Virus record (IMG/VR): IMGVR_UViG_3300038701_000785
Location: 1-26,617 of that record
Origin: a virus
Direction: 5' to 3' (one strand)
DNA: 26,617 bases
Below are positions 20,528-26,617 of this stretch, in pieces. Positions within the stretch are counted from its first letter, which is position 1; each line of letters opens with the position of its first letter. The notes below the pieces were generated by a model. It was given only the letters and a program-made list of their open reading frames with translations, made no database searches and was not told the DNA's origin. The position numbers were made by a program, and so were the translations under genes.

Positions 20528-21146
20528 CGGCGTCCTCGAACTCCATTATCGGGTACGTCTTAATCGCGCTGCCCGGTGTTGCGTTGACAATCGTCACGCC
20601 ATCAACGACAGGGAAATAACGAGCAAATGACTCGTATTCCTCGCGCTGGTGTAAGCCTCTCGGATGGTCACCAAAAAAATGCGACTTACCCGAAACAAAC
20701 TGCATATCGAACCCAACCAAAACGATGTACGGCGATCCCAGCAGCAGGGCCAGCCCCAAAGACTGAAATCCGCTGTTTCCGTGGTATCCGTAGTGGATAA
20801 CGCTCTGATCGGTCGAAAAATCGGACGCAGTAGCGCCCTTGACAAGGTTCAGGCCGTATTTATCAGCCGTTGCCATCTTGTCGTTTGAGGCTGAGTGCGT
20901 GTCATGTGTTGACCACCGCTCGCCCTCGAAATCCATGCACCCATTATGGGCGTCCCACCATCTTGCATCGCATCCGTACAACTTGTCTGCCCACGGCATC
21001 AGCCTGTAGGCATCCTGACAGGCAACGGTAGGCCAACCTATAGAACGGACAGCCTCAGCCAGTTCAGGCGTTAGACTTGGACCGGGTGCTGCGACTACGC
21101 TTGGACTTCTTAGCCACTCGCGCTTTATTCTCTGGAGCTGTGACAA
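20472..21146 (-). CDS. DUF115 / sialyltransferase-like protein, copy 1
   Basis: I place the start at TTG 21146, which has GGAGGAC six bases upstream; the TTG at 21179 lacks this. The product of about 224 residues contains SVVAAPGPSLTPELAEAVRS, ACQDAYRLMPWADKLYGCDA, SVIHYGYHGNSGFQSLGLAL, YIVLVGFDMQF and IVNATPGSAI. Each block aligns with one in the neighbouring gene, in the same order, so the two are tandem paralogues. It overlaps the small basic protein gene upstream by about 83 bases and the paralogue downstream by 56 bases. Confidence 0.6.
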   Translation of the reverse strand: MSQLQRIKREWLRSPSVVAAPGPSLTPELAEAVRSIGWPTVACQDAYRLMPWADKLYGCDARWWDAHNGCMDFEGERWSTHDTHSASNDKMATADKYGLNLVKGATASDFSTDQSVIHYGYHGNSGFQSLGLALLLGSPYIVLVGFDMQFVSGKSHFFGDHPRGLHQREEYESFARYFPVVDGVTIVNATPGSAIKTYPIMEFEDAVEDYSLHCDGSERYAKAG

Positions 21147-21309
21147 CCTTGTCCTCCGGCGCTTTCTTTTCAACAACAACCTCAGCCTTGCCGAACTTCA
21201 GTATCTTGGCTGCAAGGTCTTCCGGTACGTCATGTATGCCGGGGTCAAGCTGAATCACTGACCGTGGCCCAGACTGATAGTGGAATGCTCTCTTTAGTCG
21301 AATCTTCAT
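21064..21309 (-). CDS. Small basic protein downstream of capsid (81 aa)
   Basis: The N-terminal part (MKIRLKRAFHYQSGPRSVIQ, then DPGIHDVPEDLAAKILKFGK) looks like a compact beta-rich fold with the PGxxDVPxDLAxxxL pattern found in small phage proteins encoded after the capsid gene. The C-terminal 25 residues are Lys/Arg/Ser-rich (KARVAKKSKRSRSTRSKSN), possibly disordered and DNA-binding. It begins 18 bases after the terminator stem that follows the capsid gene. Function is unknown; a virion-associated role is plausible. Confidence 0.6.
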   Translation of the reverse strand: MKIRLKRAFHYQSGPRSVIQLDPGIHDVPEDLAAKILKFGKAEVVVEKKAPEDKVVTAPENKARVAKKSKRSRSTRSKSNA

Positions 21310-21321
21310 TGATTACCTCAA

Positions 21322-21347
21322 ATGAAAGGGACCCCCGAAGGGGTCCC
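21322..21347 (-). terminator. Terminator downstream of the capsid gene
   Basis: On the - strand GGGACCCC (21347-21340), loop TTCG and GGGGTCCC (21335-21328) form a perfect 8-bp stem with a very stable UUCG tetraloop, followed by TTTCATTT. It lies just after the capsid stop codon (21370) and before the next gene. Its U tract is imperfect, so partial termination or 3'-end protection of capsid mRNA is likely. Confidence 0.7.
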
Positions 21348-21369
21348 AATCAGTTCAGCTTCAACCGGC

Positions 21370-22662
21370 CTAGGTGTCAGCCAGCTTCAACAGTTTCAGA
21401 GCGTCGTTGTTAGCGACGATTCCACCGTATCGGCGGCGCACGTAGAACTTCGTGTAACCCGGATTGGTTACGTTGTCCCGCGTAATCGCCAGCTCGCGAC
21501 GATAGGCCAGCGTGTAGGCTCGCGCCCAGTCACCGAAACCGATGTAAAAACCATCAGCGGTGGTCGGGTCGGCCATATCTTCAAGGGTGAAGACCTCGTA
21601 ACCCAACAGACGATCCGGTTGACCCGCCTGGAGAGACGGCTGCCACAGATACTGGCCAGTCGTATCTTTCAGCTTGCGGAGTGCGCCCTGCGTTACCGTG
21701 TTGCAACCGAAGGATGCACCCGGACGGTAAGCACGGTTCAGTGAGTAGACCAAATCAATGATATCGTCCGCACTCATAGACTGCGGCGAATTGGTGTCGG
21801 TCGGAACATACTGAACAGCAGCGGGGTCTCGAAGGGGCGATGTGTGGTCGGCGGTTGCTGCGGGGGCGGTGTTGATGATGCCGGTTGGCTTGTTTGAGCC
21901 GTTGCCAGACCAGATGGCTAGGTCAAGATTCTTTCGCATACCATCGGCAATATCATTAACCAGCCAGTTTTCGACGTTGAAGAAAACATCCTCCAAAGAC
22001 CAATCACTCGCCTGCGGATAAGCGTACAACTCGCCCCAAGTCGGTGCGACCTGACGCAGATCGGGTGTGCCAGTCGCGCTGCGCGTTCCCGTCTCACCAA
22101 CCCAGCCAGAGTTACCGCCATGAATCGAGATAAGCTCTTTATAGTCGCTCGTGCCAACCTGAACGGTCTTAACCTTGTTCAGGATATCGGACTGCTTCAG
22201 GAGCAGCGCATCAACGGCGCGAGAGATTTCCTCGGGAACCGCATGACCGCCATCTGACGCAGTGCCAATCACAACGTCCTTGAACTCGCGAGCCTTAACG
22301 CGAAGATCTTTCATCTTCTGCTCTGACTCACGATCAGTACCGCCTGATCGCATCCACGATATAAATGCGTCTTTGTGTTCGTTGCGAATCTTGTCTTCAA
22401 TCGTGCCCTTCGGACGATCATTCATAGATTCAACGATTTCAAGGCGCTCCTGGAGGATCGCTTCTTTGCGCTCGGCTTCTTTCTTCGCCTTTTCGTACTT
22501 GGCGATATCTGACTCGATGCGGTCCATTTTTTCTGCAAGCTCACGAGCCTTCGCTTCGTTGCCCTTGCTCTCAGCTTCAAGTCGCTGGTCGTTCGTTGTT
22601 TTGAATTCTTCAAAGGCGCTGTTAATGCCCTCGATAGCCTTCATGATTGGAGATTCACTCAT
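21370..22662 (-). CDS. HK97-type major capsid protein
   Basis: The 430-residue protein begins MSESPIMKAIEGINSAFEEF and has about 110 residues of predicted coiled coil (KMDRIESDIAKYEKAKKEAE), the scaffold-like delta domain removed by the prohead protease. The mature fold follows, with GTASDGGHAVPEEISRAVDA at the likely cleavage/N-arm region, the peptide-like DIADGMRKNLDLAIWSGNGS block, and a C-terminal KFYVRRRYGGIVANNDALKL as in other HK97 capsids. It forms the icosahedral shell. It is bracketed by hairpin elements on both sides, unlike its overlapping neighbours. Confidence 0.92.
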   Translation of the reverse strand: MSESPIMKAIEGINSAFEEFKTTNDQRLEAESKGNEAKARELAEKMDRIESDIAKYEKAKKEAERKEAILQERLEIVESMNDRPKGTIEDKIRNEHKDAFISWMRSGGTDRESEQKMKDLRVKAREFKDVVIGTASDGGHAVPEEISRAVDALLLKQSDILNKVKTVQVGTSDYKELISIHGGNSGWVGETGTRSATGTPDLRQVAPTWGELYAYPQASDWSLEDVFFNVENWLVNDIADGMRKNLDLAIWSGNGSNKPTGIINTAPAATADHTSPLRDPAAVQYVPTDTNSPQSMSADDIIDLVYSLNRAYRPGASFGCNTVTQGALRKLKDTTGQYLWQPSLQAGQPDRLLGYEVFTLEDMADPTTADGFYIGFGDWARAYTLAYRRELAITRDNVTNPGYTKFYVRRRYGGIVANNDALKLLKLADT

Positions 22663-22676
22663 CTTTATTTACCCAT

Positions 22677-22698
22677 AAAAAAACCCGCTCTAGGCGGG
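22677..22698 (-). terminator. Hairpin-U7 leader upstream of capsid gene
   Basis: On the - strand CCCGC (22698-22694), a five-base loop CTAGA and GCGGG (22688-22684) form a stem followed by TTTTTTT (22683-22677) and then ATGGG. The capsid ATG at 22662 lies only 14 bases after the T run. The same arrangement of stem, seven T and ATGG precedes the tail tube gene. It may be a leaky terminator, an antitermination point, or a 5' stabilising hairpin. Confidence 0.7.
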
Positions 22699-22722
22699 CT
22701 TGTTTCAAAATGCGGGGACGTG

Positions 22723-23430
22723 CTAGATGTTTGGCCTTTTGATGTTGGCCGCGATCATTCGCTCCGCGATAAGATTGGCTGCTTTTACTGCGTCTTCGTC
22801 CTCCACGACTTCCACCTCCCGTGTAACCTCCAACACCTCACGTGGCAGAGATTCGCCGTCAAAAACTTTCGACATGATTCGTTTAGCAACCGATTGCGAG
22901 CAACCCACGTCCCGTAGGGTCCGCTCAAATTCGCGCGCAGTCGGCACATACTCACCAGCCGCAGACAACTGCGACTTGGCGTGTGCAACCTGCGCCAGTG
23001 GATTCATTGGAAGGCTCACAACGGAGACCTCCCAAAGTTCAACCTCTTTCAGTAACCTTCGCCCGTCGGCGTCGTAATCCTGATCGAGTGTTCTGTAACC
23101 GATGGACAGGCCCTTCAGGGCGTCCATCTTTAGTAGTGTTCGTATTTCGTTACCAAGCGGGGTGTCAGCCAGTACGCCCTTCACCTTCAGGCCGCTTGAG
23201 TCCTCATCCATTTCTGTCCACTTACCCAAAACCTGCGCTGGGTCGTGCATCCAGAACATGAGTGGCAGAGAGTTTGATTTCTTGTGGGTTGACAGGGACC
23301 GCTTGAACGCGCCGGGCAGGACAACATCGCCACCCAGATCCTCATTGCCAAAAATACTTCCGTGACCCTCAAACTCTCGGTCATTGAGGGTCTTAACCTC
23401 AAGCGGGATCGTTAGGTTCGTCTTTGTCAT
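22723..23430 (-). CDS. Prohead protease (S78 family)
   Basis: ATG 23430, with AGGA about eight bases upstream and 32 bases inside the portal gene, is a better start than 23508. The product of about 235 residues has EFEGHGSIFGNEDLGGDVVL, PLMFWMHDPAQVLGKW (His62) and ALKGLSIGYRT (Ser109) with an acidic ELWEVSVVSLPMNP strand, the His/Ser/Glu pattern of HK97-type prohead proteases. It removes the delta domain of the capsid protein during head maturation. The portal-protease-capsid order is the standard one. Confidence 0.92.
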   Translation of the reverse strand: MTKTNLTIPLEVKTLNDREFEGHGSIFGNEDLGGDVVLPGAFKRSLSTHKKSNSLPLMFWMHDPAQVLGKWTEMDEDSSGLKVKGVLADTPLGNEIRTLLKMDALKGLSIGYRTLDQDYDADGRRLLKEVELWEVSVVSLPMNPLAQVAHAKSQLSAAGEYVPTAREFERTLRDVGCSQSVAKRIMSKVFDGESLPREVLEVTREVEVVEDEDAVKAANLIAERMIAANIKRPNI

Positions 23431-24628
23431 CTTCGTTTCCTGCGCTTTGTCCACTTGGTCCGTCGTTCCAGTACTCGTCGCCGCCCTCACGCGGGTTGCG
23501 CCCCTCAATCTCCCTCCACTCGTTCGGATTGAGTGCGCCCATCTCGCGCTGAATCTTTAAGCCCTCTTGGCGAGACTTGAAGTCGGCACGAAGAACCGCG
23601 TCGAGATTGAACCGAATCACAATTCCATCGTTGCGGTCTTTTGTCGTAAGAAGGTCGCGCTCCATCGCCGCTTCAAAGCACTGAGCAATGGGCATAATCA
23701 CGTTCAACGTGAAATCACCGTCCTGTTGCTCAACGTTGTTGAATGTGGCTCGCTCCAGATCACCGACAAGGTGCGGGGGAACGCCGAAAGCGCCCGCAAT
23801 CACCGTGCGTTGATATTTGCGCGTCTCAATGAATTGGGCCTTGTCGTGCTCAAACTTCAGTGGCGTTGGCTTATCAATTCCCTTCGGTAGCAACATGGAG
23901 TTGTTTTTCTTATCGCCGCCAAAAGCCTCCTTAAAGTCCGATATGAACTGCTTTGACTGCTCCTCAGTTTCAAACCCGGAAGAACCCTCCTGGAAGTTGA
24001 AAACCAACAGAGGGAAAGCACCGTTCTTGAAGAACGTCGCGCCGAACTTCTCGGCCATGATTTCAAGGCCAATCGCTGTGGCGACATCAGCGACAGGGGA
24101 GTCACCCTTCAGGAAATCCCTTGCTGTAGCCCTCGCGTGAAAGAACTTATCGAGTGGATAAGTAGTAGTGGGCGTTCCAGAGACCTCAAACTCAACATTG
24201 AAATTATCGTCCTGCGTTGGCGTTACCCGCTTGGGGTCAATAGGCAACAGTTCGCGAATTGGTCCGGTAGAACCGCGCGACTTAAACGAATAAAATCGAC
24301 CGTGCCTTAAATATGTAGAGGTTGCATCGCTCCAAAAGTCCTTACTTGTTTGCCACCTATTAGGGCTTCGCAACAGCCTTGCAACGGGGTGATTAGGTAG
24401 CTTCTCCTTGGTCTGTCCGTTGGCACTGCTGCCGGTCTTGTAGACGTGTATCGGGGTGACAGCAAATCGTCTTGTCACAGCCGTCACAATCGCGTGAACG
24501 GTCGGAGACGCCATGCAGTTGTCGGGCGTTACATCTACGCCCAATGTGCCCTCTTGAGCCGCGATGAGCCGCGACAGAACGTCCTCATACTGCGCCTTGG
24601 TCTCTGTCTTGCTCCATGGCCACTTCAT
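23399..24628 (-). CDS. HK97-type portal protein
   Basis: The 409-residue protein begins MKWPWSKTETKAQYEDVLSR and carries SPTVHAIVTAVTRRFAVTPI, then KFGATFFKNGAFPLLVFNFQ and KYQRTVIAGAFGVPPHLVGD, then NVEQQDGDFTLNVIMPIAQC. The IAxAFGVPPxLVGD and NxEQQxxxFxxxxIxP motifs define HK97-type portals, whose 12 copies form the DNA entry channel. Length is near the family norm of about 400. It follows terminase with a 4-base overlap (24628 and 24625). The C-terminal tail is acidic (GNEDDKDEPNDPA). Confidence 0.93.
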   Translation of the reverse strand: MKWPWSKTETKAQYEDVLSRLIAAQEGTLGVDVTPDNCMASPTVHAIVTAVTRRFAVTPIHVYKTGSSANGQTKEKLPNHPVARLLRSPNRWQTSKDFWSDATSTYLRHGRFYSFKSRGSTGPIRELLPIDPKRVTPTQDDNFNVEFEVSGTPTTTYPLDKFFHARATARDFLKGDSPVADVATAIGLEIMAEKFGATFFKNGAFPLLVFNFQEGSSGFETEEQSKQFISDFKEAFGGDKKNNSMLLPKGIDKPTPLKFEHDKAQFIETRKYQRTVIAGAFGVPPHLVGDLERATFNNVEQQDGDFTLNVIMPIAQCFEAAMERDLLTTKDRNDGIVIRFNLDAVLRADFKSRQEGLKIQREMGALNPNEWREIEGRNPREGGDEYWNDGPSGQSAGNEDDKDEPNDPA

Positions 24629-26133
24629 AGGGCTATCAACCGGCCACTAGCAAAAGTCTGTTGTTCCTCACCAGACGCGGCAGCTACGGCCATTGCCAGT
24701 GCAACCATGCCGTCAATTCGCCCACTGGATTTGTCTTTAGCCAATTTTCTGTTTCCTGCGGGGTCTGTCTGCACAACAGCGTTCGCCGCGCACATGTTCA
24801 ATACCGGGTGCCCGCCGTGACACAAGCGAGCGTTCAATAGTTCGGATTCGAGCGAATCAAGCGCCGGACTCATGTCCTTGTAGCCCTGGCCGTGGGGAAC
24901 CAATGGGAGGTTCAATCCAATGCGGTCCAATTCGCGCTTCATCAGGTCAATGCGCCAGCGGTCATACGCAATACCGTTCACACGCTCGCCGCCCAAAATG
25001 TCGGCAATCTCGTAAGCGATGTATTCGTAATCAACCGTCGCGCCGGGCGTCGTGCGTAAGAGCCCGTCTTTCGCCCAAATGTCATACGGAACACGGTCAC
25101 GGTGGGCGCGATCCGTTAAGCCAATCTGCGGAACCCAAAAGTACGGGTGTACCTGCCACGCACCATCGTGGAAGTTAATCAGGACCAATGCCGTCAAGTC
25201 AGTACGTGCTGACAAGTCAAGACCGCCCCAAATGGGTCCCCTCAACTCGCTTGGCGGCTTGTTGCACGAATTCCACACACCGCGACTGACAAACGGCGAG
25301 TTAGCCTCGACCCGCTGATTCAGTATCAGATTTCGATACGAGGGCTCCCTGGCGGGCATACGCTTCGCATCGCGCGCCTGCTTCTTTACCTCGTCCGAAT
25401 TAAGAAAGTCTCCATAAGCCGGATTGGCTTTCTTAATCGTCTTGATGGCAAAGGGGTCATCATCAATCGGTGCCGTGTACAGGCTGACCGTAATGCGTTG
25501 ATCATGGCCGGCCAGAGCGTCATCAATCAGTATCGAAAGCAAGTCACCATCAGTCGGTGCCTGCGTTGATATGATGATTGAAAGCGGACTCTCGTGCGCA
25601 CCCGCAGCAGTCTCTACAGCGTCATAAAGGTCCGATCTAGGCCCCTTGACCTGCCCCAGCTCGTCATGAACCGCAAACACAGGTGACGCACCGAAGTTCG
25701 TCGATGCGTCAGCAGAGAGGGCCTTGTACAGCGTCCCCCGCTCGGTGCAGTACAACTGCTTCGCTGTATCACGAACACCAACAGCAGCCGAGATATCCGG
25801 CGACATGCGAACCATTTTCGCCGCCAGCGCAAACAGAATGGCCGCCTGATCGCGGGACAGCGCCGTACTGACTAGCTGACTATTCTCGACCGACTCCGGG
25901 CCGCATAGGTGAAGCAACAGCAAGAAAGCAACAATCGTTGTCTTGGCGTTCTTTCTGGCAAAACTGAGAATTGCGGTGCGAGTTCCAGCCGGATTGTCGT
26001 AAATACGGCGGATTTCCTTCTTTTGCCACGGCCTCAACCGCACTGGCTGGCCTACAAACTTGCCTTCCGGTATCCGGCAGTACGTCTCAATCCACTGGAT
26101 ATTTCGGTTGCCGCGAGTTAGCTTTTTCGCCAC
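24625..26133 (-). CDS. terL: Terminase large subunit
   Basis: Translation starts at GTG 26133 with AGCAGG upstream. The 502-residue motor has a Walker A-like SFARKNAKTT (57-66), Walker B VFAVHDE (152-158) and coupling STQAPTD (189-195), then an RNase H-like nuclease with Asp306 (GGLDLSARTD), Asp391 (GIAYDRW) and Asp474 (GRIDGMVALA). It is of the Terminase_1/HK97 type. It packages DNA into the prohead through the portal. It overlaps the small subunit gene by 16 bases. Confidence 0.95.
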   Translation of the reverse strand: MAKKLTRGNRNIQWIETYCRIPEGKFVGQPVRLRPWQKKEIRRIYDNPAGTRTAILSFARKNAKTTIVAFLLLLHLCGPESVENSQLVSTALSRDQAAILFALAAKMVRMSPDISAAVGVRDTAKQLYCTERGTLYKALSADASTNFGASPVFAVHDELGQVKGPRSDLYDAVETAAGAHESPLSIIISTQAPTDGDLLSILIDDALAGHDQRITVSLYTAPIDDDPFAIKTIKKANPAYGDFLNSDEVKKQARDAKRMPAREPSYRNLILNQRVEANSPFVSRGVWNSCNKPPSELRGPIWGGLDLSARTDLTALVLINFHDGAWQVHPYFWVPQIGLTDRAHRDRVPYDIWAKDGLLRTTPGATVDYEYIAYEIADILGGERVNGIAYDRWRIDLMKRELDRIGLNLPLVPHGQGYKDMSPALDSLESELLNARLCHGGHPVLNMCAANAVVQTDPAGNRKLAKDKSSGRIDGMVALAMAVAAASGEEQQTFASGRLIAL

Positions 26134-26552
26134 AGCCTGCTATTGCTCTCTGTGGACGAACCGGAGCGAGTAGCCGCCGTTACCGGCTGATACCGACTCT
26201 GATTCGTCAACCTGAGTGATCGCGCCAACATATTCATGCGGCCTTGCGCCTTATCGCGGATATCGGCCAATACCTTGTACCGCTTCAACCCCTCGTCGGT
26301 CACAAGCCAGTCAGGGTCAAAATCCTTGATTTGCTGTGCAACCAGGTCAACCGATGTTTTCAGACGACACAGCTCCGCCAACAACAGGGCGCTACCAGAA
26401 TCAAAGAACTCCGGGGCCTTTGTGGCCGTAATATCGCTCCACATCGCCCTTTCTTCGGTCGTCAGGTCGTCAGGCGGCGATACTCTCGATGACCCCGTAA
26501 CGGACACAACCGACAGCTTCGATTCCGCAGATTTCTTTCCGCGTTGCTTCAT
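26118..26552 (-). CDS. terS: Terminase small subunit (P27 family)
   Basis: The 144-residue product begins MKQRGKKSAESKLSVVSVTG and contains PPDDLTTEERAMWSDITATK, LLLAELCRLKTSVDLVAQQI and TDEGLKRYKVLADIRDKAQG. The order PP-xx-LxxxExxxWxxI, then an LAxLCxxxxxxxxA helix and a final RxxxxxxxLARSLRLTxxSR element is that of phage P27-type small terminases, which recognise the packaging site. It starts at ATG 26552, overlapping or abutting the end of an upstream gene cut off by the window. Confidence 0.9.
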   Translation of the reverse strand: MKQRGKKSAESKLSVVSVTGSSRVSPPDDLTTEERAMWSDITATKAPEFFDSGSALLLAELCRLKTSVDLVAQQIKDFDPDWLVTDEGLKRYKVLADIRDKAQGRMNMLARSLRLTNQSRYQPVTAATRSGSSTESNSRLWRKS

Positions 26553-26617
26553 TTAGTCTCTGGTTTTGTATAAGTTTGTGAAAAATCTTGGCCAGTCGTC
26601 GTCTCTTTTATCTCCTC
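26553..26617 (-). CDS. 3' end of an upstream gene (partial, frame uncertain)
   Basis: Two - strand frames are open from the window edge. One ends with a TGA overlapping the TerS ATG (ATGA) and would end GQDFSQTYTKPETK. The other ends in a TAA directly before that ATG and would end DDDWPRFFTNLYKTRD. The ATGA form fits the style of this operon. I cannot choose between them. An HNH endonuclease often occupies this position in related phages, but nothing here shows one. Confidence 0.35.
   Translation of the reverse strand, partial: GDKRDDDWPRFFTNLYKTRD

Noticed and set aside
21420-21450. Capsid segment RRRYGGIV as a third copy of the RRYGGIA tail
   Set aside because: This is the normal conserved C-terminal region of HK97 capsids; the likeness to the endolysin and HNH tails is chance.
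1-26617. Terminal repeats or a circular junction within the window
   Set aside because: The first and last bases share no visible repeat, so genome ends cannot be placed from this window.
1-26617. CRISPR array or insertion sequence
   Set aside because: No regularly spaced repeats with spacers and no transposase or terminal inverted repeats were seen; the CTTAGAA repeats are irregular and flank the att core.

Overview
The window looks like part of a temperate siphovirus (HK97-type head) genome infecting a Proteobacterium, probably gammaproteobacterial. The grounds are a P27-type small terminase, HK97-type portal, S78 prohead protease and capsid, a lambda-style G/GT tail chaperone pair, a tape measure of about 600 residues, a two-component spanin-like pair, a CTGT-N8-ACAG LexA-like box, and a tyrosine integrase beside a tRNA-derived attachment site. 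Phage genes lie on both sides of that site and only half a tRNA is present, so it reads as attP of a phage genome rather than a prophage border. Replication and repressor genes are not in the window and presumably lie beyond its edges.

Left arm (1-3227, + strand): a chain of small early genes, most overlapping by 1-8 bases, leads into a DUF4224-like protein and the integrase. The operon ends at attP (about 3228-3410): the 5' half of a tRNA-Arg(CCU), flanked by direct CTTAGAA repeats that look like integrase arm sites. Leftward from attP's far side (3416-4944, - strand) is a four-gene operon: an HslV-like Ntn hydrolase, a small membrane protein, a metallophosphoesterase and a coiled-coil microprotein. 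A LexA-like box lies upstream of it. A 483-bp stretch without protein genes (4945-5427) holds a tRNA-Thr(UGU), a chain of inverted repeats and a + strand terminator, together a candidate small RNA locus.

Late region (5428-26617, - strand), in transcription order from the right: small and large terminase, portal, protease, capsid, a small basic protein, a six-gene carbohydrate/surface-modification island, head-tail connectors, tail terminator, tail tube, G/GT chaperones with a canonical -1 slippery site, tape measure, tail-tip proteins, a J-like central tail-tip protein, a beta-helix tailspike, then lysis: M15 endolysin, HNH endonuclease, holin-like protein, a membrane/coiled-coil protein and the spanin-like pair. 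Most genes overlap their neighbours by a few bases. The capsid and tail tube genes are exceptions: each is preceded by the same hairpin-U7-ATGG leader.

The most notable points are the tRNA 5'-half attP next to an AGG-rich integrase; the glycosyltransferase, sulfotransferase, methyltransferase and DUF115-like island between capsid and connector genes; the matched leaders of the capsid and tail tube genes; the structured RNA candidate; the alternating hairpins over the outer-spanin start; and the HNH gene whose last 11 residues copy the end of the endolysin.
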